Source: Triangularia verruculosa (lineage: Eukaryota; Ascomycota; Sordariomycetes; Sordariales; Podosporaceae). Taken from it: a DNA stretch of 64,000 nucleotides. A program made the translations under genes and the position numbers. The notes under the pieces were generated by a model that had not been told where the DNA came from, made no database searches, and saw only the letters and a program-made list of their open reading frames with translations. The DNA is taken from positions 372,001 through 436,000 of the forward strand of contig MU863881.1 in assembly GCA_033296885.1 (NCBI GenBank), written 5' to 3'. Shown one piece after another: positions 36,701 to 48,848 of this stretch; position 1 is the stretch's first letter, and every line of letters begins with the position of its first letter.

Positions 36701-39700
36701 CTCATGTCCACTGGCTTCTGGCTTCCCATGGTGTAGATGAGCTCGAATTTGACGCTGAAGTTTTCATCGCTTTCATCCACAATATCTCGAGAGATGGCTT
36801 CAAGCTCACTGTATGTGCTCATGATCTTTTGAGCGACAGATGATTCATTCCATATTCCTTCCAGCCCCATGAGCTTGAAAGATAAGATGTGCTCTGGCTG
36901 AACAAGCAGGACACCCCCTTCCTCCCTGCATAGCTGAATCATGCTTGCAATGGTGGTAATGGCCCTATCGTCAAGGCGCACGGCCCTGCATATGGGAAGA
37001 TAAAAGGTGCGGCGGCCAAGCAGACCGCCGATGGCACCAACCAGCGTGTGTGACATCTGCTGTGCCTGCGCTTTGGCGACAACTACACGTCCGAGGCAAG
37101 AGCCATCTGAAAGTGAAGTCGAGACAATAGGAACAATGACTGACGATTTGCCCTCACCCATGTTGAGCTGCATTACACAGCTTTTGCCTTCCGGAGGACT
37201 GCGCATGTTTGCCGCAATCTGATGTTGCACCGGCCGAATGAGAATTCCTTGCTCGACTTCCAACAACACATATTCTGGCCATTCCAAGGGATCACAGTCT
37301 TCGCTCTCATGGTACCCTACGTTCCGAATTTCCTTGAGAAAATCTACCCGCCGGTCGGCAACCCCGTGTGACTTTACTAAGCGCTCCGCCCGCTGCAAAT
37401 ATGCCAGTGAAAGGGCATAATTGAGAAGAGCAGCCTTCCACTCCGTAGACAGCTTGCTCCACTTGGCCCTTCTGAGATGCTGCAGAAGAAAAATGGGAGA
37501 CACCCGTGGATAAAACTCGACATTGGCGCAGAGCGTTTCGATGGCTCCATTGCCCTTCAAGGCCGTGAAAATTTCCCTTGATATGAACGACGTTTCCCGT
37601 TGACATTTGTTGAGATAGTCAGAGAGCCGCCAGAACGAACCATGATCATCAGCCTTAAATTTCAGTGGTGCCACACCGGAACACTCTGAGCTTTGACGTA
37701 GCTCCTCGATATAGGAAAGCTGGTGCTGCTGATCTTTCCCCAGATCTGAGAGATGCTGGATGAGAGTAGAAATTGGCCTCTGTTCCGCGTCGAGTTGTGG
37801 AATCTCTTCCAAGAGATCCAAAAACCTCTCCGGTACAGGGCGGCGTGTCTCGGGGGCTGGGTTAGAGAAAAGCGAAGTGTCCCTGATGAACCCAATATGC
37901 GAATTTGGTGGTGATCCTGGATCTCTCACAGTATTGAGACCTGGTGGGGATGTCATGAAAGCATGCTGGGATGATGCCAAACAGGCCATGCCCTCAACGG
38001 CGAGAACTAAACTGTCCAGATATTCTGTGAAGAGAGCCGATCGTCGGGTGAAATCCAGAATGTCGTTCGTGGCTGGCATCACAGCATCAAGATCTATCCA
38101 CTCTTCGAAAGACTGTCCCAAAGGCTTGGTAATGGTCCACGACTTTGACCATTGAGATTGTAGGCTCGAGACAAGAGCCTTCGCCATTGCACCGGAATGG
38201 GTCTCCCATTGCTTGTAGCGCCTGGCTTGAAAGTTGCTCTCGCTCTCGTGCGGCCGTCTGCTCAGTGGAACAGCCGGACACTTCTTCATGGGAAGACACT
38301 TTTCGTTGACAACCTCGGTGACCCTGTTCCGTAATGATGCGTTGTCAAAGGCGAGATGAAAGGCCTCCGCATCCGGAGGCTCAACCAAACTGCCAAACAT
38401 GGCTCGGTGAGTTGTGATCGCTAACAAAGCCTGTACCAAGTCGAGATCCGCTTCGGTTGCAAAAGCCAGTGAAGAGAGAAAGAAAATAACGCGATAGCGA
38501 TTTTCTTCCTTGGCCAATGATCGATGCAAACCGCACCACAGGCCCTTCAGGGCATCGCTAGGCCTGTCGAAATAACCACTGTTGAATAGCAAGTCAACTC
38601 TTGGATTTCCATAAAAGTCATCACCAGTGGTGGACAGTATTGTGGACTTTAGTTTGCTTGGTGTGATGGGAAACAAGAGCTGCGGAGGCTTAGAGTCCAC
38701 TTGTGACGAGATGCCCTGGGCAATTCTTGAACGCTTGAACTCTTTGTCGTCACTCTGTCGCCCTCGATAATCGACATCATAGTGTGACGGATGGTCCTGA
38801 GCCCCGAATTCAGCGACTCGGAAATTGGAATTCCTGATAATTGCTCGCTCCACAAGATGATGGCTCCTCACATCCGCGGCCAGACTGTGCAATTCCTTTT
38901 GTGACCGACCTTCGGTTGACTCGTGGAGCACCTCGCAGTCTTTGGCATGCGCCATAATTGCCTCCACAACTGCCCGAAATTCATCGTGTTGAGAAAGGAC
39001 CGGGAGGTTAGGATCCCAGCGAATCTGCTCCATGTTCTGAAGATGCTTTGGGTAGAAGACCCGTTGTGGTGAGAGGGCCGAGATCTCCCTGAGAATACTG
39101 ATGGAGTTCATGTCGAGGCGTTGGAATGATCGAACTGCCCCCTGTTGCAGGATTCTTAGCGCTTCTTCAGTCCCAGTGCGCTCGGTCAAAGGGTCAGGTA
39201 GACAATGTGAAGTCAGGGCGTGCAACAAAGATAAGAACAACTTGCTGCTCAGTGACCCGTTGTCAATGAGTCGACCAAGCCGAGTGTCCACCTTGAAGGC
39301 TTCATGTTTCACATGTGACATGGCCGTCGTCTGGATCTCCACCTGAACGTGATGATGCTTCGAGCTTACACTAGGCTCACCACGAGGTACGAGGATAAGC
39401 CGGGCAGGTGAGAGACCTTCAGAGCAATCCTCGTCACGGAGGACCAGCTTGTTCTGGAGTCCCATCAGAGTTCCAATCCCCTGACATCCGTCGAGAATCA
39501 TTCCGGCGTAGTGCTTGGACCGAAGAGCCGACTCGCCCGGGTAAAGGGAGAACGAGAGAGCGAATCTCGGTAGATGAATTCCTAGTTGGCACTGGTCCGC
39601 ACGACGGTCGAATATGATGTCAAGGTTGTGCTTGGATTCGATTGACTTGAGACCGGTCCATATAGTAGTGGCCGTGGTACTGTATGGATCCACAACAAAG

Positions 39701-42700
39701 TTGTGACCTTGTTTCAAGACCTTTCGGTCACTTTCTGTAGTCAGAACCCAATGGTCGGGGGAGGTCTTCCAGGGTGCTGCCGCTGGCCGGAACTCGATGT
39801 TTCCCGTAGTCATATTTCTCCAATGAGAGAAGTTCATGATAAAAGACTGGGGAAGATCGCCAGCAAAACAATTGCGTGGGATGAACTCCCAAAAATCCTC
39901 ATCGCTAGTTGTTCCATCCGTCATAGAAGACTTACGTCTGACAGCTTGGACAATAGCTTCGCCATCGACCATAGAAAAGTGCACGATCCATCCTTCTTGG
40001 TCTCGACAAGCGGAGAACTGCATACCCCCAAGAGTTGATGGCATGACCTCTAGAACCTGTGTTTCAAAGAGTTGTTGATAACTGCAATGAAGCTCGAAGT
40101 TCCGAGGCAGTCGTGATAGTGGGTATCCATTGACCAGGAGTTGTCCTGTCAGCATGTTCAAGGTGACCCATGTTGACTGTCCATTTTTTGATATCGAAGA
40201 CTCCAAAATATGACTTTGCGATCCATGTCGAACCGTCCAGCCGAATTGAGGTGGCACATAATCAGCCCAGAAATGTTGGATCGCACATCCTAACCCAGGG
40301 TTCTTGGCTTCAACAATCTCTCCTCGTAGTATTCCCATGGATTGGTACATCAGACTTCGCCATCTGCACGCCATAAAGCGATAAACAGGATCGGTTATTC
40401 TGCTCGGAAGGTGATCGCATGCCAAAATTGCGGCCTCGCAAAAATGTGAGAGGTCGTGTGGTGACGCCAGTAGTGGTTCGAGATGATTCGACTCCATGTA
40501 GAATGTAGACATGCAAATGAGGGCAGACATGAGTGCTCGGTGAGCAAGCGCCTGACGTTCATCGTTGGAGGGGCTCTTAGCTCGCTTCGTCAGAAGCACT
40601 CGAGCCCATGATATGGAGGTTGCTCTGATGCGGGCCAAAAGCTTGAGAAGGCCCTCGGCGACAGAACGAGACTGAGTCAATGACAAAGTCCGTGTGGCTA
40701 AACAGGCCAGCAACCCAAGAGCAATGTCATTCTGCCAATTCTTGTGAACTCGTACGAATGACTCTTCCAAAGCTACAAGAAACTTGGCAGCAAAGGGCTC
40801 ATCTGCGGGATCACAGTGAGTCTTGCGATGAACTGATCCAAGTTTGTCGCATTCGCCGGCCTCGGTGCAAGCCTGCATCATAAGAAGAAACGTAGACTGT
40901 CGATTCAGGTCCAATGACGGCATAGTCAATTGGCCCAGAATGTTGGCCCACTGGATGCTCTCGCCGGCTCGAATATGCCCGAAAGCCTTGAATTCCTCGA
41001 GGGTCATGTCGTTGCCGCAAAGTTCCAGAGCAGATATCACATCATTCGACATGTGAGAGGTTCGCCGAATCCATTTTTCTAGTTGAGCATTGGGTTCGTG
41101 GGCTGCATGGGAGCAGGCAGCATCAATGGATGGGGATTGGAAGACCATATTTGATTTAGCCCCCTTTTCCATGTGATAGTAGTCATACCGACATCCATGT
41201 TCAACGCACACTTCGCTTTCTGTGCACATACTGATGTGCTCCTTCCTCCCATAGTGAGACCTCTCCACAGATTTGATGCTCGATGCAAGTTGGATGCTGC
41301 TTGAACTCCTGCTGAAGTCATGTAAGCCGGAATGCTCCCGGGGATAGTATAGCTCCAAAAGTGTCCTGGTGTCCCAACGATCTTTGCCGATCAAGACGTT
41401 CAGAAATATATGGACAGTAGTGTCCCGCCAAGCTCGCACCACGGCTGGAACATCGATCTCGAACACAACCGCTTTTGCCTCGTCTGGATCAGTTGGTAAT
41501 GGCCATTCGAACTTGCTGATAGTCTGCTCCTTGATCTTCCGGTCCAATTCGCACACCTTACAATCCCACTTGCATTGCCATCTGCTGGAATATTCGTTCC
41601 ACTCCTTGTCGTGAGTAGTTTGGCGTCTTTCGGCGTCCCATTCGCTCCACCTCTGATGCTTTGCTCTGTACTCCTCAAGCTTCGCACGCTTGTTTCTCTC
41701 AGCGGAAGAAACAATGCGATCGTGCAATTCGCGATGCCCGCCGGGAAGGGATGCATCAAAATAACGAACGGCAAAGGAACAGCTTTGACCAAAGTTGCTA
41801 AACATGGAGAAATAGTTGCCTGTTTTGCGTGCACTGCGGGCACTGATGTAATTCTCAATCTTCTGTAGGCGCTCCATCTGTCTAGCCGTCGGCAAAATCA
41901 GAGGGTGAAACAAAGCTGAAGTGAATCCAGGGTTGTATTCGAACAGAAGGTTAATGGCGTCTCCTGCGATGCGGTCTAATGCCACCCACAGCTCCATAGT
42001 GATTAGATGCATCACCGATAGCGCTTCAGGATCGTTGGCATAGAGGTCCTGGGCAAGGCGGAGATACGTCTTGATATGACCTTCCAACTCGGCGACACTG
42101 AGCGCAGAACGATCATGCTGTTTGTTGTTCGTCTCGAGTTGGGAGGCCACCCAGGCTGAGAGATGTCGGTCAACCCAAGTCTCGAAGTTTAGGAGGACAA
42201 ATGGTCGCATCTCCGGGTCTGAAGACAGACGAGGGATTTGTGTCACCGATGTCTGGGGCATTGTTGTTTCATCACCGGGTCCTGAGTTGAGAGAATTGGC
42301 TGACGGTCGAGATTGAATCCAGCTTATATGGCTGTTAAGCTGGTGGAGCCGAAGTTTGATGTCGTCTGCAAAGTCAAGGTTTGCCAGTGAGCGGAGACGA
42401 AACGGCGTCTGTTCCTCTTCTTGGACGGCGAGCCATCTGCTCTGGAGACAACGATGATCCGAGTTGAGAATTTTCTGGGCCTTCTGATACCATGGAGGTC
42501 TTTCAGATGGGTAGAGTTTCGTAATTCTGCGCAGCAGCTTCGCGCTCATGGTAAATCGGATGTCGCTGCTCAAAGAAGTTTCGTTGGCCTTCTCCAGCAA
42601 ATATGCATGGTAGAAGGTAGAAACGGCCTTGTACAATGCATTCGCCTCGTTGCGTTGCGAGTGCTGACCAAGCGATATCCGCATGGCAATACGAAGAAGA

Positions 42701-43474
42701 ACCCAAAGCGGAGAGCGATGAAATGGGTTCTTGGTGTTATCCCAGTTCACCTGCTCCCTCATTCTCTTGCTGATAGTTGCAGGCTCCACAGCTTTCCCCA
42801 GTCCTTGTAGTACTGCAACAAGCATGCCGGTGACTAAAGCAGGGGAAACGGTGTCTCGGCTTTCATCGTGATCAGAGTTGGCCTTTCTGGTCTTGGGCCG
42901 GACAGTTGCCATCGGGACTTTGGTCAAATGGGAGATAACACGGGCGACTTCCGTAGTGAACTGCTGATTCTGAGACAGGGCGTGGGGGAATTCTGCTGCC
43001 GCATCTGGGAACTGACGGATCAGACGGCCTTTGCTGGACATGACCGAGCAGTTCTTTGACAAGAGCTCGAAGCCTTGGGCCAAGATGGTGTTGGCCGTCG
43101 CGGTGAGAAGGAGACCAGCGTTTTGCTCCCGAATGTAGAATACAGCAGATTCTTGTACGGTTAGCATTCTTCTGATACGATGTCAGATATGGAACTCGTG
43201 AGTACTTACCACCATCAGTCAAATCTTGAATCATCTTCGCCGTGGCAGTTTCCTTTGTGTCGCAGGTTTGGAGTCGCAGGAGTCGTTCAATCATCCGCAT
43301 CGAGGGCCACAGCCGCGACGCCGCTTCCGGCTGCAAAGTCGCAAACTCGCGCATTGAATCAAGCAATGAACGGAGAAGGAAAGCCTCACCCGTGGCAGAG
43401 GTGTCGTCGGACTGGGGTAGCTTTGGCGGCAGAAAGACATGGTTGATGGCGAACTCGAGATCTTGCACGGGCAT
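33772..43474 (-). CDS. Giant DUF3638/DUF3645 protein
   Basis: Three exons (43474-43210, 43151-35292, 35207-33772) encode about 3,186 residues; the middle exon is 7.86 kb. The N terminus (EFAINHVFLPPKLPQSDD) matches the opening domain known as DUF6606. The core contains the DUF3638 region with a P-loop-like NMGEGKSSVIVPIV (GEGKS near residues 2087-2091). DUF3645 follows, with VFLDQSHTRGTDLRLP near 2676. These proteins are found across fungi and other eukaryotes; some databases call them ubiquitin hydrolases, but I see no convincing protease triad. The helicase-like P-loop and the DQSHTRGTD segment suggest a nucleotide-driven motor-like core instead. A Cys/His-rich part lies near residues 610-760 (WDCKVCEL, CVEHGCRYDYYH). 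The exon 1-2 join splits a codon and uses the acceptor at 43151; the alternative acceptor nearer 43165 gives a stop. Function is unknown. Confidence 0.88.
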
Positions 43475-45581
43475 GTCGCTCAGCTCGTGTGATGCTTGGG
43501 ATCTGGGATTGAGAAGTCAAGTGCGAGGGGGTCAGATGGAAGATTAAGTGGGAGAGGTTTGAGGAAGTGGCAGCGAGAGAGAAAGAAAAAATCGACGGGA
43601 AGTTTATTTTGGAAAGAAGTCAGGTACCTTTAGCCCAGTTTGAGTCAATGGGAGGTCATCCGCACCTTCCCAGGCAAGGTTTGCCAAGGCATCGGCCAGG
43701 CATTCTCAGCAGGGCGTGAGGTAGAATTGACGGGACATGGCATACGGATCCCCGGAGGCCTTCCGAATTGCGCAGCAAACATTGGGCCGCCATGGAATAA
43801 CGGTTTGTTTTTCACGTTGGCCGCCCATGTTGGGTCGACGAGTTCAACCAATGATGGCGCCGCGTGGTAGGCTGAAGCGCCTGATAACTTTCAGTCCCTG
43901 TTCTCTCTGCAGGCCTCACTACCAACACGTGTGGGAAGTGAGGCTTTGTTACCCCTACGTCTGGGATGTGTATGGTGCCGTTGGTCGCAAGCTTGTGGTG
44001 ATGCGTTTTCATAGGTATCAATTCTTAACTGCTTCATTTCTCGTATTCAAGCCGGTTTCTAGCATGCACCCCTGTGACAATCGTAGCAAACGAATTCAAG
44101 TCATGTCATTGAACAATTACCATTTAGTGATGCACTAAGCCGGTGTCAGGGTCGGCGGTAACCCGTTGCTTATAACCTCGAGGATGACAGATAGGTGATG
44201 GATAACCGCACCCCACGGATCATGTAACAATACTTGAGAGCTGAGAATGTATTTTGCTTAATATTCCTGAGGCCTGGCCCACCACACGCACACACACACA
44301 GATTCCCAATACAACTCTGAGGGGTGGCAAAAGGACACGAGGAGCGACGAGTTGAACAGCAGTAAGGCAAAAGTAAAACCCACAATTTCTACGAGAAACC
44401 ATGGGAAGTTGCAGAGGGAGAGGGCATGCGATCCGTATGTTCCATACAAAAGCGTTTGAAAATGTGTTAACACGAAGAAACTGCTGCACATCATCGCTGC
44501 CCAACGATTCTTTCCCTCTAAATGCGGCACCACTGAACCGATACGCCATGATCAGAAAGACTAATGACCATCTTGTCAAACGGATAACTCGGCAGTGGTA
44601 GCGATCGACTTCAGCAAACGAACATGAGAGCTTATCGATGAGTATTTTGTTTCCCTTATCAGCGACCAATCAGATCTCGTCAGTTGGCTGAATCGGGCGC
44701 TCTCGACATGCCAGCTCTCATGATTCAAGAAATGCAAAACATGCTTTAGCGCACCGCACCATTATTAGGTAATCTCACCGAGACAGAGTGTGCAGGCTGG
44801 CTAGATTTGCGAGCAGTCGTTCGTGCCACACTTTTCTGGGCAGCTATCACCGTCTGCAAGGGAGGATGAGTGTGCAAGCGATGGGGGCTGCACAGCCGGA
44901 GACAAGAAGCTTGACCCTAACCCTTTCTTGAGACCAGCACAGTCGGGTGGGCGAGCAACGATGGTTGCTGATCGTCAGTTTACCAGTCCTGTAGAGGGGG
45001 GTTTACTACATGGGATTAATCTCCTGATGGTCAGCATTGTCAAGCGGCACATGGGGTGTAGTCTTCCTTTTTCATCCACAGGATGACTTGGCGACGGCCC
45101 ACTGCAGCCACCGTCTTGCTCCCATCAATGTGCATGTGTTCCTCCTCACACGGTAACTAAGCCAGCAAGACTGGGGCCTGTCGATCCAACCTCTGAATAG
45201 CATCATGTGGGCTCTCGCTTGCCATCGGGGTGAAATCACTGGACCGTGCCACAGCCTCAACAAAATAGGCAAAGAGCAAAGAGCGGGGCGGGAAGACCAG
45301 CAGTTAAGGGTATTGGTTGACAGGGAGCATATAAGACGATATGGTAACAAGATGTCAACAAGAAACACTGTGATAGCTGTGAGCGGAGTTGGGAACTCGC
45401 TCTTCTCGGGCCTTGGCTCCGTGGCCCTTGGAGGCAGGCAAACCACGCAAGAGGCAACCGTGTATATGAACTGATCCGAATAGCCCCAAACAGCTCTTTA
45501 AAATCCTCATCTTCTACACCACCGACCCATCACTTCCCAGCGTCTAGAGAGGCTCCACGAATAAAGTCGACTGCAGCCACC
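43475..45581. other. Intergenic, no gene seen
   Basis: These 2.1 kb separate the giant gene (-) from DMATS (+). Frames are short and unlike known proteins. A CA-repeat lies near 44290. The DMATS promoter should lie near 45300-45580. Confidence 0.5.
44283..44300. repeat. CA dinucleotide microsatellite
   Basis: A short CA tract, interrupted once by G, reads CACACGCACACACACACA. Confidence 0.8.
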
Positions 45582-47098
45582 ATGGAAGCACCAGCCCCCG
45601 AGAACATCATTCTGCGAATGTCTGAAGATGACTCACAAGAGTTCTGGCATGAGGTCACGGCTTTGCCTCTCATCAAGCTGCTCCAGAGTAGCGGGTACAG
45701 CAATGAGGATATCGAAACTCACACCAAATGGTACCTCGCCCCTGCTCACCCCGGACAGTCCACCCTAGGATACGTGAGCTGGACTGATAAATCTCCTGCT
45801 CAGGTACACTGGCTTCATCCTCCCTGCCCTCGGCCGCCGTCCACAGACAGACAAGAAGCCCCTCTTCAATGCCCGTATCACCGCCGATGGCTCCCCGGTC
45901 GAGCTGAGCGTCAACTTCAAGGAGACCTCCGTGGCCCGCACCGTCCGCTTCACCATAGAAGCCATCGGCCCTGAAGCTGGCACCCTTACTGACCCCTACA
46001 ACCAAGACGAAACCACCCGACTCCTTCAGGCCATGACCAAGTCTATCCCGAGCGTCCATCTGGGCCAGTACGACACCTTCACCCAAGGGCTCTTCCTTGC
46101 CGCCTCCACCGCTCCTTCCCTCCTTCCCAAAGTCCCTGCCGGCGCGCCCCTCTCACAGGCCTGGGTAGCCTTCGACCTCGCCCACGGCGGCGGTATCATG
46201 GTCAAAGTCTACTTCATGCCCTTCCTCAAGTGGCTTCACACCGCTTCCTCCTCGACCGTCGCAACAAAGGACCTCGTCTTCGACATTGCCCGGGGCTGCA
46301 ACGGCCCGTACGGAAGTTACGACCATCCCATCGCCCTTCTCGACGCGTATCTCGGTTCCTTCTCTGCTGGTAGCTCTGAGCCCACAGTGGAAATGGTTGC
46401 CATCGATTGCATAGACTCGCCGTCCGCTCGCATCAAGTGTTATCTCCGTACTGGCGTGGCAAGCTTGCAGGGGGCAAAGGAGGTGATGACACTTGGAGGA
46501 AGAATCAAGACAGATGACACTGAGTTGACGCTGCAACTTCTCGGGGAGTTGTGGGCTGTGTTATTTCGGTCAAAGATCGCTTTCGGTGAGGATATCGAGA
46601 CGAAGAGTGTCTTGAACGGGGAAGCGTACTGCCATTTGGCCGTCGAGATGAAGCCCGGATTTCCGGGTTCGATCGAGACGAAGTTGCATATCCCCGTCAA
46701 CAAGGTAGGTGGTGGGGGGTTGAGTGACGAAGTGATTTGCGCCGGACTGGGAGAGTGGTTCGCAAAGCGGGGACATGAGGGTTTCGGTGGAGGTTATCGG
46801 AAGGAGCTGAGCGAGACCTTGTGAGTCGCTGCCTGTTTGAGACCTGTTGACGAGGCAAGAGTGAACTGACAAAATATTCCACAGTGACAAGTTGCAAGGA
46901 ACGCACACCTTCGTGTCATTCACCTACACCAAGAAGACGGGGGTGTACATGAGTATGTATTACTCTCCACAAGCATACGCGGGTTTGGAGTTGAATGGAG
47001 GAGCGGCGGAGAGAGATGTTTGGGAAGGGTATGATGATCTTGTTCGGCGCGTGGGAGGTGGGGTGCAAGAGGGTTCGCTGAGGGATAAGAGTGACTGA
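45582..47098 (+). CDS. DMATS-type aromatic prenyltransferase
   Basis: Exons 45582-45730, 45804-46820 and 46885-47098 give about 459 residues, the usual size. The family transfers dimethylallyl groups to tryptophan, indole dipeptides or other aromatics, through a PT barrel and without a metal DDxxD motif. The N terminus (SQEFWHEVTALPLIKLLQSS), the start of the barrel (YTGFILPALGRRP after splicing) and later strands (VEMVAIDCIDSPSARIKCYL, HTFVSFTYTKKTGVYMSMYY) follow the DMATS pattern. Intron 1 is chosen with donor GTACCT at 45731, since it alone yields the barrel start; a GTGAGC at 45773 looks better as a donor but would leave a 30-nt intron in the wrong frame. No synthase for the acceptor is in the window, so substrate and product are unknown. 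Confidence 0.9.
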
Positions 47099-47303
47099 GG
47101 TAAACCACAGATGTCCCTGTCATTTGTTGTGCACCCACACCCGAACTTGCACTGGCACTGGCAAGCTGTTCATACCTCATGAACTGAAACAAGACATGTT
47201 ACCAGTAGTGAGGGAAGATGCTGGCTGAGCAAGAGGAGTGATTTTCGCAAGTGACGTGAGCGATACCCCCAAACCCCGGGACTCTCCAGGGCTGGTCGTT
47301 GTG

Positions 47304-47622
47304 CCTTGCAAACGAAACGAAGTTTGGGCCCAAGCGATTGTGCGGCGAGTTAACACTAACCCTAACGGTGACGTGTATAACAGCTGCTCTTCTACTTCCT
47401 CCGAAATGAATAGGTACAGGTCACCTGGCGGCTTCTTTGTCAAGTGAAGTGTGTCAGGCGTGGCAACTAGTGTGCACTGTGTCTTCTTATCTCTTCTCAT
47501 ACCAACAGCGTATGTCGTACCCGGCAGCCCATCAAGGTGTCGGTCCATCAAGGTGTTCGTCGGGCTTTTCATCTTTGTGAGAACATCCCGCCATGACACA
47601 ACGACTTGCGTTTCGGTCTGTG
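47304..47622 (-). mobile_element. Decayed dispersed repeat, copy 1
   Basis: The part 47381-47622, read on the minus strand, is clearly similar along its length to 62304-62540 (+). A second part, 47304-47336, is identical over 33 bp to 63295-63327 on the same strand. An open frame of about 167 codons from an ATG near 47680 (-) crosses the repeat and contains VVVSWRDVLTKMKSP. The 62-kb copy encodes a similar phrase but is broken by frameshifts. I do not recognise a transposase or reverse transcriptase, so the element class is unknown. Confidence 0.6.
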
Positions 47623-48035
47623 GACTGAAACCATCCCGATGGCCGCTGATGACATAGCTGAGGCTAAGCTGGTCATTCATCTTGTTTATCTCACTCACCG
47701 TTCCCCTGTTATCTTTTGCACTGTTTCGTTGAGTGTCAAGAAACAGTCTCCGGCAGTTTCATGCTTTTCATTCACAACATGGAAATGAAACTCGCCGTGC
47801 ACAAGAGGCTCCGGTATGTCTCGCCATAGCCATTACGCCTTGTCACGGACACATATGCCGGGAAGCAATGCAGCGTTGTGTCCCCCTTACCACATGTACA
47901 TAAAGTCAAAAGATCACTGCGTTCTCTCTGCAATTTTCCCTCAGGTCACCACCGATTTTTCTCCACAATTGTATCTTAAACACTCTCGGCAATTTTCAAC
48001 ACGATCAATTTCCACCATTATATCATCACGTCATC

Positions 48036-48233
48036 ATGTCCGACAAGGAGAAAACCGCGGAACCCGTGAAGGAAAAGAAGGACGAGGAGAAGGACGACAA
48101 AGGCAAAGCCCCGGACACCACCGTCACCGAACCTCTACCCATCTCGCGCAAGTGCACCAGGTGCGACAAGATATATTCCTTCCAGGACAGCCCGCTTTGC
48201 CACCGTTGTGGGGAGATGAGCAGACTTAATTAA
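48036..48233 (+). CDS. Small zinc-ribbon-like protein
   Basis: A 65-residue intronless gene. The first 45 residues are Lys/Glu/Asp-rich and surely disordered (DEEKDDKGKAPDTT). The C terminus carries CTRCDKIYSFQDSPLCHRC, a CxxC-x11-CxxC pair able to bind one zinc. The ATG has a CATCATG context just after a CATCA repeat. A decayed copy of its first 90 nt lies at 55115-55197 on the other strand, which supports the start and shows duplication. The CHxC pattern links it loosely to the larger cysteine-rich genes at 55.7 and 60.5 kb. Function is unknown; protein or RNA binding are options. Confidence 0.65.
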   Translation: MSDKEKTAEPVKEKKDEEKDDKGKAPDTTVTEPLPISRKCTRCDKIYSFQDSPLCHRCGEMSRLN

Positions 48234-48535
48234 GTCAGGTAGTTTGGTGGGAGGTTAATCAAGTCATGGAAATGTGGAGGTTCACACAATTTTGGCTTAG
48301 CTGAGGGGAGCTATTGGTATTCCGGAGGGAGAAAATGTTTTACATCAACTCACGACGATCTGGGTACTTTTATAGACGGGCCATTTCAATCTGGAATTGA
48401 ACCCCTTATGTCTGATCTTATGAATGCGATCTCTGGTTTTGTTGCCTAACCTACCTATACACCTACTATCTCGCGAGAACCTCTGCATCGTACACCTTTC
48501 TTAAGACTTTATCCTGACCCTAATCTCGGCTTCGG

Positions 48536-48568
48536 CTAGGTAGGTACCTAGGTAGGTAAGTACCTAGG
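48536..48568. repeat. TAGG/CCTA microsatellite, palindromic
   Basis: CTAGGTAGGTACCTAGGTAG and its continuation form overlapping palindromes of the tetramer GGTA. Similar tracts recur at 49430-49460, 55248-55280, 57190-57255 and 61410-61430, marking the right part of the window. Confidence 0.8.
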
Positions 48569-48584
48569 CTTAATCCGCCTGAGC

Positions 48585-48848
48585 TTTGGTAAGCCTTAAT
48601 CCCAACATTAGCAAGCCTCAGTCCCAACGTTAGTAAGTCTCAGTCCCAACTTTAGCAAGCCTTGGTCCCAATTTTAGTAAACATTAGTCTTAGCTTTAAT
48701 AAGCCTTAATCCCAGCTTTAATAAACCTAAGTTCGAGCTTTATCGAGATATAGTCCCAAATTTAGTAAACCTCAGTCTTAGCTTTAATAGGTCTTAATCC
48801 CAGCTTTAATGGACCTTAGTTCGAGTTTCACTAAGCGTTAGTCCTAAA
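48585..48848. repeat. 22-bp minisatellite, 12 units, with 88-bp higher-order period
   Basis: Twelve head-to-tail units of exactly 22 bp fill 264 bp without a single indel, with a consensus near TTTAGTAAGCCTTAGTCCCA plus RC. Units 5-8 (48673-48760) correspond one to one with units 9-12 (48761-48848): for example unit 6 and unit 10 both end CTTAATCCCAGC, and units 7 and 11 share TTCGAG. So a block of four units was itself duplicated. Many differences are C/T or A/G transitions. There is no open frame of note across the array. Confidence 0.93.

Noticed and set aside
45773..45803. Better-looking donor GTGAGC for DMATS intron 1
   Set aside because: It would leave a 30-nt intron and put the barrel in the wrong frame; the weaker donor at 45731 restores the family sequence.
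48601..48848. Possible CRISPR array
   Set aside because: Units are directly adjacent with no unique spacers and the genome is eukaryotic; it is a minisatellite.
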